Below are positions 1 through 5,985 of a DNA stretch of 8,203 nucleotides, one piece after another. Source of the stretch: Actinomycetota bacterium (GTDB lineage: Bacteria; Actinomycetota; Coriobacteriia; Anaerosomatales; D1FN1-002); assembly GCA_005774595.1 (NCBI GenBank), contig VAUM01000026.1, forward strand, positions 1 to 8,203, given 5' to 3'. The translations under genes were made by a program, and so were the position numbers. The notes beneath the pieces are model-generated. The model had not been told where the DNA came from. It made no database searches and worked only from the letters and a program-made list of their open reading frames with translations. Every line of letters starts with the position of its first letter. The first letter of the stretch is position 1.

Positions 1-428
1 GCCGCGGACCCGCCGGCCCACAGCGCGACGGTCCGGTCCTCTCGGCCGATCAGGTAGATGTCGCCGCCGTTCTCGACGATGACGTCGGGCGAGAGCGGCT
101 CGAGCCCTCGCGCGACAGCCTCCGCCACCGCGCCCGCGACCGCGGCCATCGGGCCGACGTTCGCGGTGTGCGCCGCCGCGGCCATCCGCCGCACGACTTC
201 CGGAGCGTCGTCGGACACCTCGACCGGCACGTAGGACTCGGCGAACCGCGGCGACGCCGCGACGAACGCCTCAAGGTCGGCGCGGACGCCCGCCACCAAC
301 TCGAGCGCCTCGGCCGACAGATCGCGCCGGGCGCTGATCAGCAGGTCGGTCTCCGCGACGCGGACCCCGAACGACACGAGCCCCGCAGGCGCGACAGTGA
401 GGCGGTAGGTGCGCGGTTCGTACATCAT
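1..428 (-). CDS. UPF0280 family protein (COG2122, ApbE-like fold), 3' end beyond left edge
   Basis: The first 142 residues are visible and the rest runs off the left edge; family members are usually about 240-250 residues, so roughly 100 are missing. Family marks are an ETDLLISA segment at residues 26-33, GPMAAVAGA at 92-100 and ENGGDIYL at 119-126, the last two being the hallmark UPF0280 motifs. No signal peptide or membrane segment is seen, so it should be cytosolic. The fold is related to the flavin transferase ApbE, but the biochemical activity of the family is not settled. From memory, the Methanosarcina COG2122 protein MA1715 is linked to efficient sulfide assimilation into homocysteine/cysteine. 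The start at 428 is chosen because GGGGAAG at 438-444 lies 9 bases upstream; a second ATG follows at once (425). It is divergent from the diguanylate cyclase gene. The family call is firm; the function is not. Confidence 0.88.
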   Translation of the reverse strand, partial: MMYEPRTYRLTVAPAGLVSFGVRVAETDLLISARRDLSAEALELVAGVRADLEAFVAASPRFAESYVPVEVSDDAPEVVRRMAAAAHTANVGPMAAVAGAVAEAVARGLEPLSPDVIVENGGDIYLIGREDRTVALWAGGSA

Positions 429-437
429 GCCGCGTAT

Positions 438-444
438 CTTCCCC
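438..444 (-). promoter_or_regulatory. Ribosome binding site of the UPF0280 gene
   Basis: On the minus strand this reads GGGGAAG, 9 bases before the ATG at 428. It supports 428 over the adjacent in-frame ATG at 425. An alternating CG tract (444-455) lies immediately upstream. Confidence 0.6.
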
Positions 445-516
445 GCGCGCGCGCGGCGCGGCAAGCCACGCGCACGCGGGTCGATGGCCGCCGTCAGCCC
501 GCTCGGAAGCCGTAGC

Positions 517-573
517 GTGACGCCCGTCACACCGCTATCCTGTGTCGCGGGGGGCGCGGCGCATCCGTCACAC
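517..573. promoter_or_regulatory. Candidate operator/promoter region in the divergent spacer
   Basis: The spacer between the divergent UPF0280 and diguanylate cyclase genes (429-595) holds three elements. One is a perfect dyad, GTGAC-gccc-GTCAC, at 517-530. Another is a TATCCT hexamer at 536-541 that could be a plus-strand -10 box. The third is a 9-base direct repeat, CCGTCACAC, at 524-532 and 565-573, with starts 41 bases apart (about four helical turns), the first copy overlapping the right arm of the dyad. No convincing -35 is present at 17 bases. If the -10 is real, transcription starts near 548, leaving the GTG at 542 outside the message and favouring the ATG at 596. No convincing minus-strand promoter was found for UPF0280. 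The repeats are seen directly; the regulatory role is inference. Confidence 0.3.
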
Positions 574-595
574 GGAACCGAGGGCCGCGGTCGAC

Positions 596-1618
596 ATGCA
601 GAAGATCCTCAACCTGTTCGTGCACCTCGACACGTACGCGCGGGACACCTACCTCGCGATGGCGCAGTCCGCCTCGAACCCGGCGCTCGCGAGGGTGTTC
701 GAGCAGATGGCCGCCGAGGAGGCCACCCACCTCGAGTGGTGGGCCGAGCTGGTCAACGCCTGGGGGCAGGGACTGATCCCGGACCTGGTGACCGAGAGCG
801 CGGATCTCGACGTGCGGCTCGCCGCCCTTCTCGAGGAACTCGTCGGCAGCACGCCCTCGGACGTCTCGGCGCTGTCCGATGACGAGATGCTGCAGACCGC
901 GACCCGGCTCGAGTACTACATGCTCGATCCTGTCTTCACCGAGGTCATCGACCTCGCAGGCCCGAGCAGCGCGGCGCAGCACCGCGAGGCGTACCAGCGC
1001 CACGTCGACCGGCTCGTCGGCGCGGTCGAGGAGCTCTACTCCCCCGACCCGCTCGCGAGCTTCCTCGCACGGATCCTGCGCGAGGCGTGGCGGCAGAACC
1101 AGGAGCTGTCCTCGTTCGCGACGCGCGACCCGCTCACCGCCCTGCACAACCGCCGCGGCCTCATGGCGCACTTCAGCCAGTGGGCGTCGTGGGCCGAGCG
1201 GTACGACCGGCCCATCTCGGTGCTGCTCATCGACGTCGACGACTTCAAGAACGTGAACGACACCTGCGGTCACACCGCGGGCGACACCGTGCTCGTCGCG
1301 GTCGCGAACGTGTTGCGAGGCGCGCTGCGGGGTTCCGACATGGTCGCGCGCTACGGCGGCGACGAGTTCGCGATCGTCGCACCGGAGACCGCCGGGGACC
1401 AGATCGAGCCGATCACGTCGAGGATCCTCGAGCGGGTGGCGGCACTGACGATCGGATGCGACCAGGTGCCCTCGGTCACGGTGAGCATCGGATGCGCGTG
1501 GACATCGGGGCCGAACGCGTCTCGGGCCACCGATGCGCTGTTGTCCGCGGCCGACCGGAGCCTTTACGACGCCAAGCACAAGGGTAAGAACCGCGTCGGG
1601 GACGTCATCGCCCTCTAG
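596..1618 (+). CDS. Diguanylate cyclase (GGDEF) with N-terminal ferritin/rubrerythrin-like helical domain
   Basis: A 340-residue protein without signal peptide or membrane segments, so a soluble enzyme. Residues 1-148 look like a four-helix ferritin-like domain: D12-x2-A-x3-Y19 in helix 1, E41-E42-x2-H45 in helix 2, E106 and D111 in helix 3, and E131/H136 in helix 4. A linker helix (about 150-176) leads to a canonical GGDEF domain starting DPLTALHNRRG at 178. The metal-binding D213 lies in LIDVDDFK and the active-site loop GGDEF is at 254-258. R245-G-S-D248, five residues before it, is an intact product-inhibition I-site. It should condense two GTP into cyclic di-GMP when dimerised. The N-terminal domain is probably the sensor, perhaps for iron, oxygen or redox state; that is inference, since the metal site departs from rubrerythrin in helices 1 and 4. 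The ATG at 596 is preferred (GAGGG at 580-584, 11 bases away; the homology-like region begins here); an in-frame GTG at 542 would add 18 unremarkable residues. A Cys-rich gene follows 32 bases downstream, probably in the same transcript. Confidence 0.88.
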   Translation: MQKILNLFVHLDTYARDTYLAMAQSASNPALARVFEQMAAEEATHLEWWAELVNAWGQGLIPDLVTESADLDVRLAALLEELVGSTPSDVSALSDDEMLQTATRLEYYMLDPVFTEVIDLAGPSSAAQHREAYQRHVDRLVGAVEELYSPDPLASFLARILREAWRQNQELSSFATRDPLTALHNRRGLMAHFSQWASWAERYDRPISVLLIDVDDFKNVNDTCGHTAGDTVLVAVANVLRGALRGSDMVARYGGDEFAIVAPETAGDQIEPITSRILERVAALTIGCDQVPSVTVSIGCAWTSGPNASRATDALLSAADRSLYDAKHKGKNRVGDVIAL

Positions 1619-1640
1619 CGCCGGACGGCCCATCGAACTC

Positions 1641-1644
1641 GGAG
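1641..1644 (+). promoter_or_regulatory. Ribosome binding site deciding the GTG start at 1651
   Basis: GGAG lies 6 bases before the GTG codon. It fixes the start of the Cys-rich protein so that the first two cysteines (C6, C9) are included. Confidence 0.5.
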
Positions 1645-1650
1645 CGACCC

Positions 1651-1989
1651 GTGGCACGCCCCACCTGCAACCGCTGTCCCCACATGCGCTGCCGAGGCGA
1701 GAGCATCGTCCGGCGCGACGGCATCTCCGAGCTCGCGCACGCGCTCGAGGCGGGGGGCCGCGACACGCAGCCGGTACTGCGACTCTACTGCTGCCATGCA
1801 GTGAGCATCGCGGCCGCCGAGGCGGCCGGCACCGACGTGCGGCACGAACTCATCGTCGAGCCGGTCGACGGCGTCGACCACGTGTGCGGCTCGACCGGGA
1901 CCGCGCGTATCGCCGAGTACCGCGACGCGGTCAGCCTCGACGAGATAGGCGAAGTCCCGTCGCCGCCCTGGTGCGGGCTGCCCGGGTAG
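1651..1989 (+). CDS. Small Cys-rich protein of unknown function
   Basis: A 112-residue protein I do not recognise. It has seven cysteines in a metal-site-like layout: C6-x2-C9-x4-C14 near the N-terminus, C47-C48 followed by H49, C79, and C108 in a PPWCGLPG tail. Such spacing suggests a zinc or iron-sulfur site, but no family is identified. There is no signal peptide or transmembrane helix. Third codon positions are almost all G or C in this frame, as in neighbouring genes, supporting real coding. The GTG start at 1651 has GGAG at 1641-1644 with a 6-base spacer; the next in-frame ATG (1684, M12) would discard C6 and C9. It begins 32 bases after the diguanylate cyclase stop on the same strand, so co-transcription is likely and it might work with the ferritin-like sensor. 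It is convergent with lipA 25 bases away. The gene is likely real; its role is unknown. Confidence 0.7.
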   Translation: MARPTCNRCPHMRCRGESIVRRDGISELAHALEAGGRDTQPVLRLYCCHAVSIAAAEAAGTDVRHELIVEPVDGVDHVCGSTGTARIAEYRDAVSLDEIGEVPSPPWCGLPG

Positions 1990-2014
1990 CCGTCGGCCGC
2001 GCCGGAAGCGCGCG

Positions 2015-2923
2015 TCAGCCCCGCGCCCGCTCGCCCGCGTGGTAGCTCGACCGCACGAACGGGGCGCTCGCGACCGCCTCGAACCCGGCCGCGTACGCGG
2101 CCCGTGCGAGCCGCGCGAACTCGTCCGGCTCGGCGAAACGCTCGACCGGGAGGTGCGCGGCGCTCGGCCGCAGGTACTGCCCGAGCGTCAGCATCGTGCA
2201 GCCCGCCGCGCGCAGGTCGGCGATCGCATCGACGACCTCGCCCTCCGTCTCCCCGAGACCCAGCATCAGCCCGGACTTCACCGGCATCCCGGGCCGGCGC
2301 CCCGCCGCGCGGGCGAGCACGCCGAGGCTGCGGTCGTAGTCCGCGCCCCGGCGCACGCGCGCGGTCTGCGAACGGACGGTCTCGAGGTTGTGGTTGAACA
2401 CGTCGGGCGCCGAGTCGACCAGCGTTCCGAGCGCCGCCTCGTCGCCGGCGAAGTCGCTCACGAGCACCTCGACGGCGGCGTCCGGCGCCGCTCCCCGGAT
2501 CGCCCGGACCGTGGACGCGACGTGCGCCGCACCTCCGTCGGGAAGGTCGTCGCGGGTCACCATCGTGACCACCGCGTGCCGCAGACCGAGCCGCGCGACC
2601 GCCTCGGCGACGCGCACGGGCTCCCCGTCGTCCGGCGCGGCGGGCGTGCGTGCCTCGACGGCGCAGAACGGGCAGCCGCGGGTGCAGGCGTCACCGAGCA
2701 CGAGGAACGTCGCGGTGCCCGCAGAGAAGCACTCGCCGCGGTTGGGGCAGCGCGCCTCGGCGCAGACCGTGTGCAGCCCGAGCTCAGCGACCACCGCGTC
2801 CGTGTCGGCGAAGCGCCCGGGGTGCGCGACGGGTCGCCGCAGCCATGGCGGCAGACGGCGCGTGGCTGGCGTGGTGCCGTGCTCGTACGCCACGCGCGCT
2901 TCAGTCCCGTCTACACGCCGCAC
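2015..2923 (-). CDS. lipA: Lipoyl synthase (radical SAM)
   Basis: LipA inserts two sulfurs at C6 and C8 of an octanoyl group carried on lipoyl-domain proteins (E2 subunits, GcvH). The 302-residue ORF has both iron-sulfur signatures: the auxiliary cluster motif C54-x4-C59-x5-C65 (within a CPNRGEC sequence) and the radical SAM motif C80-x3-C84-x2-C87. The C-terminal RSSYHA (291-296) carries the serine that ligates the auxiliary cluster. Length is normal. The start is uncertain. The GTG at 2923 overlaps the lpdA end by 13 bases and has no clear ribosome site. A GTG at 2893 (residue 11) begins 18 bases after the lpdA stop, with only a weak GAAG upstream, and would give 292 residues with all motifs intact. 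Either way it is coupled to lpdA. No lipB or lplA gene is in the window, so the octanoyl donor step must be encoded elsewhere. Confidence 0.95.
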   Translation of the reverse strand: MRRVDGTEARVAYEHGTTPATRRLPPWLRRPVAHPGRFADTDAVVAELGLHTVCAEARCPNRGECFSAGTATFLVLGDACTRGCPFCAVEARTPAAPDDGEPVRVAEAVARLGLRHAVVTMVTRDDLPDGGAAHVASTVRAIRGAAPDAAVEVLVSDFAGDEAALGTLVDSAPDVFNHNLETVRSQTARVRRGADYDRSLGVLARAAGRRPGMPVKSGLMLGLGETEGEVVDAIADLRAAGCTMLTLGQYLRPSAAHLPVERFAEPDEFARLARAAYAAGFEAVASAPFVRSSYHAGERARG

Positions 2924-4296
2924 TTGCCGGCCGCGTCGGCTGCGGCGGCGCGGACGACCTCGGAGACGGTCGGGTGCGCGTGCACCGTCTCGGCCAGATC
3001 GCGCACGGTGATGCCGTGACGCATCGCGACCGCGACCTCGTGGACGATCTCCACCGCATGCGGACCGACGATCTGGCAGCCGACGATGCGGCCGGTGCCC
3101 TTCTCGGCGACCATCTGGACGAAGCCGTCGCTCTCACGCTCGGCCAGCGCCTTGCCGTTGCCCGTGAACTTCATCACCGACTGGACCGCGTCGACGCCGC
3201 GCTCCTTGGCCGAGTCGCGCGAACTCCCGACGACCGCGACCTCGGGGAACGTGTAGACGCAGGCGGGGATGCAGTCGTAGCGCACGGTCTCGTGCGCCGA
3301 GGCGCCGGACAGCTCGGCCACCGCGTTGCGCGCGGCGGCGACGCCCTCCTCCTCGGCGACGTGCGCGAGCATCATCCCGCCGATCAGGTCGCCGATGGCG
3401 TAGACGCCGGGCACGCTCGTGCGGAAGTGCTCGTCGACCTTCACCGCGGCGCGGTCCATCTCGATGCCCGCCTCCGGAAAGCCGAGGCCTTCGGAGAACG
3501 GCTTGCGGCCCACGGCGCTCATGACCACGTCCGCCTCGAGCAACGTGCCGCTGCGCAGGTCCGCGTACATGCGCTCGTCGAGCCGGTCGACCTTCTCGAC
3601 CGCATCGGCAAGCCGGAACTCGACGCCGAGGGCCTCGAGCGCCTCCTGCGCCGCGCGCGCGACGCGGCGGTCGTTGCCCGGCAGCACCTGGTCCATGAGC
3701 TCGACGACGGTCACGCAGCTGCCGAGCGTGGCGTACACGCACGCGAACTCGAGCCCGATGACCCCGCCACCGATGATGACGACGCTCTTGGGGATGTCGG
3801 TCAGCGCGACGGCGTCGTCGCTGGTCCACACCCCCTCCATGCTGTGATCGATGTTCGGCAGGCGGAAGACCTCGGAGCCGGTGGCGAGGATCACCGCGTC
3901 GCCTTCGAGGACGACCGTGCCCCCGCTGTCGGGGACCACCTCGACGGTCCGCGGACCGGTCAGGCGTCCCTCGCCGGCGACGACCTCGACCTTCAGGCGG
4001 CGCGCCGTGCCCTCGACCTGGCCCACCAGCTCGTCGACGACCGCTTCCTTTCGCGCGCGCAGCGCCGGCACCTCGACGGTGGCGACCGCCCCGGTCAGCC
4101 CCAACTCCTCGGCGTGCGCCGTCTCGCTGACGACGCGCGCGGTGCGCAGGATGGTCTTGGTGGGGATGCAGCCCTTGTTCAGGCAGGTGCCGCCGAGGCG
4201 CTCACGCTCGACGAGCACGACGTCGGCGCCGAGCCGCGCCGCCTCGAACGCCGCCGAGTAGCCGCCGGGACCTCCGCCGAGGACGACGATTCGCAT
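2911..4296 (-). CDS. lpdA: Dihydrolipoyl dehydrogenase (E3 / glycine cleavage L-protein)
   Basis: A flavoenzyme that reoxidises dihydrolipoamide with NAD+ in 2-oxoacid dehydrogenase complexes and the glycine cleavage system. The 461 residues show every expected part: FAD-binding GGGPGG at 7-12, the redox disulfide C38-LNKG-C43, the NAD-binding GGGVIG at 176-181, a GD pair of the second FAD motif at 302-303, and the C-terminal active-site H441-P-T-V-S-E446. The HPTxSE tail separates it from mercuric reductase. The ATG at 4296 is chosen because GGAAGGG (4305-4311) lies 8 bases upstream and the FAD strand begins at residue 2. An in-frame ATG at 4329 with a GGGGA upstream would add 11 residues and cannot be fully excluded. 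Its end overlaps or abuts lipA, pairing the enzyme with the maker of its partner cofactor. Which complex it serves cannot be told from this window. Confidence 0.95.
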   Translation of the reverse strand: MRIVVLGGGPGGYSAAFEAARLGADVVLVERERLGGTCLNKGCIPTKTILRTARVVSETAHAEELGLTGAVATVEVPALRARKEAVVDELVGQVEGTARRLKVEVVAGEGRLTGPRTVEVVPDSGGTVVLEGDAVILATGSEVFRLPNIDHSMEGVWTSDDAVALTDIPKSVVIIGGGVIGLEFACVYATLGSCVTVVELMDQVLPGNDRRVARAAQEALEALGVEFRLADAVEKVDRLDERMYADLRSGTLLEADVVMSAVGRKPFSEGLGFPEAGIEMDRAAVKVDEHFRTSVPGVYAIGDLIGGMMLAHVAEEEGVAAARNAVAELSGASAHETVRYDCIPACVYTFPEVAVVGSSRDSAKERGVDAVQSVMKFTGNGKALAERESDGFVQMVAEKGTGRIVGCQIVGPHAVEIVHEVAVAMRHGITVRDLAETVHAHPTVSEVVRAAAADAAGKCGV

Positions 4297-4304
4297 GGTG
4301 GGGA

Positions 4305-4311
4305 CCCTTCC
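4305..4311 (-). promoter_or_regulatory. Ribosome binding site of lpdA
   Basis: On the minus strand this reads GGAAGGG, 8 bases before the ATG at 4296. It is the stronger of two candidate sites and decides the start of lpdA against the upstream ATG at 4329. Confidence 0.6.
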
Positions 4312-4372
4312 GTCGGGCGCCTGCGGCATGGGTCGTCCCCGCCGCTCGGCAGAACTGTCGCGGGAAGGCGGG

Positions 4373-4402
4373 CCGACGCGCGCCCTTCACCGCGAGCGTC
4401 GG
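4373..4402 (-). promoter_or_regulatory. Hairpin/dyad between metF and lpdA: metF terminator or lpdA operator/leader
   Basis: Arms 4373-4379 and 4396-4402 are perfect 7-base complements (CCGACGC / GCGTCGG). After one mismatch (4380/4395), three more pairs (4381-4383 with 4392-4394) close an 8-base loop. It begins 46 bases beyond the metF stop in the direction of transcription. There is no T tract after it, so it is not a textbook intrinsic terminator. The arm at 4396-4402 also covers the predicted transcription start of lpdA, so an operator or leader structure is an alternative. Confidence 0.4.
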
Positions 4403-4404
4403 AG

Positions 4405-4413
4405 ATTCTAGCA
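4405..4413 (-). promoter_or_regulatory. Possible extended -10 promoter of lpdA-lipA
   Basis: On the minus strand this reads TGCTAGAAT, a TGn extended -10 with the hexamer TAGAAT. It lies in the 118-base gap between the metF stop and the first possible lpdA start codon, and predicts a start near 4398 with a leader of about 100 bases to the ATG at 4296. No good -35 is present at 17 bases, as is common for extended -10 promoters. It stands out because the surrounding sequence is very G/C-rich. Confidence 0.4.
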
Positions 4414-4447
4414 CTACCCCGTTCGCGCTCCGGTTGCGACGCGGGCG

Positions 4448-5317
4448 CTACAGTCCGGCGCCCGCGAGGATCTCAGGCACGGCCGCGTCGAGCCCGAGCG
4501 GCATGACGTGGACCCCATCGGCGACCTCGCGGATCGCGCGGACCTGCTCGACGGCGAGCGCGATGGCTTCGGCCTTCGGGTCAGCCGCGCCGCGGATGCG
4601 CGCGCCGACCTCCTCGGGAACCATCAGCCCCGCGAGCTTGTCATTGATGAAGTCGACCACCCGCGGACTCCTGAGCAGCAGCACGCCGGCGATGACCTTG
4701 ACGCCGTGCGGCCGCAGCGCCGACACGGCGCGCTCGAGCTTCGCGATGTCGAACACCGCCTGCGTCTGGAAGAAGCGCGCGCCGGCGGCCGCCTTCTCGA
4801 CCGCGCGGTCGAGCTGGACCTCCCACGGCTCGGCCTCCGGGAAGATCGCCCCGCCGAGGTAGAAGCCGGTTCCGCCATCCAGATCGCGGCCCATCATGTC
4901 TCGGCCGGCGTTCAGCTCCGACGCCACGGTGAGCAGCTGCGTCGAGTCGAGGTCGAACACGCCCTTGGCTTCCGGGTGGTCGCCGCCGCGCGGGTCATCG
5001 CCGGTCACCATGAGCACGTTCTCGAGGCCGAGCGTCCACGCCGCGAGCAGGTCCGACTGCAAGGCGAGGCGGTTGCGGTCCCGGCAGGTCTGCTGGAAGA
5101 TCGGCTCCACGCCGCGGTCGAGCAGGACGCGCGACGCAGCGAGCGACGAGAGGTGCAGCGCCGCGCCCTGGTTGTCGGTGACGTTGAGCGCGAGGCAGTG
5201 CGGCGCCAGGATGTCGACGGACGCCAGCATGGCAGACAGGTCGGTGCCGCGCGGGGGCGCGACCTCGCCGGTGACGACGAACTCGCCGCGCTCGAGAGCG
5301 TCGCGAAGGCGGCTCAC
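4448..5317 (-). CDS. metF: Methylenetetrahydrofolate reductase, catalytic subunit
   Basis: A 289-residue FAD-containing TIM-barrel enzyme converting 5,10-methylene-THF to 5-methyl-THF. Visible marks are the catalytic glutamate E18 in VTGEVAPPRG, a VLMVTGDDPRGG strand-loop where flavin- and folate-site residues lie in the family, the FYLGGAIFPEA segment, and FFQTQAVFD. Length matches bacterial MetF. The start is the GTG at 5317, which shares the GTGA overlap with the metV stop (5314-5316). Because MetV is encoded directly upstream, this is probably the MetVF type found in acetogens and other anaerobes rather than the stand-alone NADH-dependent E. coli type. The electron donor cannot be read from here: no RnfC2 or Hdr-like subunit is in the window. 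The product feeds the MetH encoded just upstream. A hairpin lies 46-75 bases after the stop. Confidence 0.93.
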   Translation of the reverse strand: MSRLRDALERGEFVVTGEVAPPRGTDLSAMLASVDILAPHCLALNVTDNQGAALHLSSLAASRVLLDRGVEPIFQQTCRDRNRLALQSDLLAAWTLGLENVLMVTGDDPRGGDHPEAKGVFDLDSTQLLTVASELNAGRDMMGRDLDGGTGFYLGGAIFPEAEPWEVQLDRAVEKAAAGARFFQTQAVFDIAKLERAVSALRPHGVKVIAGVLLLRSPRVVDFINDKLAGLMVPEEVGARIRGAADPKAEAIALAVEQVRAIREVADGVHVMPLGLDAAVPEILAGAGL

Positions 5318-5985
5318 GGGCGGTCGCCGCCCTCGCCGGCGTCGCGCAGGTTCACCGCTCCGGGCTTCTGCTTGCGGCTGTGATCCTTGGGCGGCACGGC
5401 GCCCGCGCGCGAGCGGCCCTGCTCGGCGAGGCGCGCGCGGATGCGCACGTGCGTGCACTCGCGGTCGCGCAGGACCTCGCACTTCCCGTCCCACATCCCG
5501 CCGCACGGCCCGTTGAGCAGTCCTTTCGGACAGGTCGTGACCGGGCAGATGCCGGCGGTGCGGTCGAGCACGCAGTCGCCGCACATCTGGCAGCGCTCCT
5601 CGAACACTCCGTGCCGGATCACGTTGCCGAGGAACGCGCTCTCCAAGCCCGGGAAGACCGGCTTGCGCACCGAGTCGGCCACCGTCTGCACGCCCGCGCC
5701 GCACGCGAGCACCACCACGGCGTCGGCCGCCTCGATGTCGCCGGAACGCTTGCGGGTCTCCAGGCGCGTGCCACCGAGATGGCACGTCACGTCGCCGACC
5801 GCCCATCCCGTGACGGTATGGCCGTGCTGCTCGAGGACGGCCTTCGCCTGCAGCAGCTCCTTCTCGCCGCCCGTGTGGACGACCGTTGCGCACTGGCCGC
5901 AGCCCATCAGGAAGACCGAGCGCGCGCCGACCTCCTCGAGGTTGCGCAGGATGCGCTGCCAGTCGCGAGGCTTCGTGATGATCAT
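5314..5985 (-). CDS. metV: MetV: Cys-rich partner subunit of methylenetetrahydrofolate reductase
   Basis: A 223-residue protein of the methylene-THF reductase C-terminal-domain/MetV family. It has 12 cysteines in two groups: C29 and C32 in MGCGQCAT with C68 and C95, and a dense C-terminal cluster C132-x2-C135-x2-C138, C147, C152, C161, C169, C177 that includes the family hallmark LNGPCGGMWDGKCEV. In the family these bind iron-sulfur clusters and zinc, and the protein passes electrons to the FAD of MetF. The tail after C177 is about 46 residues, basic and probably disordered. The start at 5985 is well fixed: GGAAGG (5994-5999) lies 8 bases upstream and the ATGA overlaps the metH stop. Its own stop overlaps the metF GTG. 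This tight coupling fits a fixed-ratio MetVF complex. Confidence 0.92.
   Translation of the reverse strand: MIITKPRDWQRILRNLEEVGARSVFLMGCGQCATVVHTGGEKELLQAKAVLEQHGHTVTGWAVGDVTCHLGGTRLETRKRSGDIEAADAVVVLACGAGVQTVADSVRKPVFPGLESAFLGNVIRHGVFEERCQMCGDCVLDRTAGICPVTTCPKGLLNGPCGGMWDGKCEVLRDRECTHVRIRARLAEQGRSRAGAVPPKDHSRKQKPGAVNLRDAGEGGDRP

Noticed and set aside
542..595. Upstream GTG start for the diguanylate cyclase
   Set aside because: The 18 extra residues look non-domain-like, the codon overlaps or precedes the likely promoter, and a better ribosome site sits before the ATG at 596.
527..1657. Minus-strand open frame (376 codons) opposite the diguanylate cyclase
   Set aside because: The plus strand encodes an intact GGDEF enzyme. 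The antisense product shows only low-complexity Arg/Val/Asp sequence.
1998..2012. Possible bidirectional terminator between the convergent Cys-rich gene and lipA
   Set aside because: Only a 5-base CGCGC/GCGCG stem with a 5-base loop and no T tract on either side; this is weak and expected by chance in such G/C-rich sequence.
2911..4296. Mercuric reductase or glutathione reductase instead of LpdA
   Set aside because: The HPTxSE C-terminal motif, the absence of a heavy-metal-binding N-terminal domain or C-terminal vicinal cysteines, and the lipA neighbour all favour dihydrolipoyl dehydrogenase.
2650..4506. Long plus-strand open frame (618 codons) opposite lpdA and lipA
   Set aside because: It is antisense to two genes with complete catalytic motifs. 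Its translation is Arg/Ala/His/Asp-rich with no recognisable domain, the usual mirror frame in very G/C-rich DNA.
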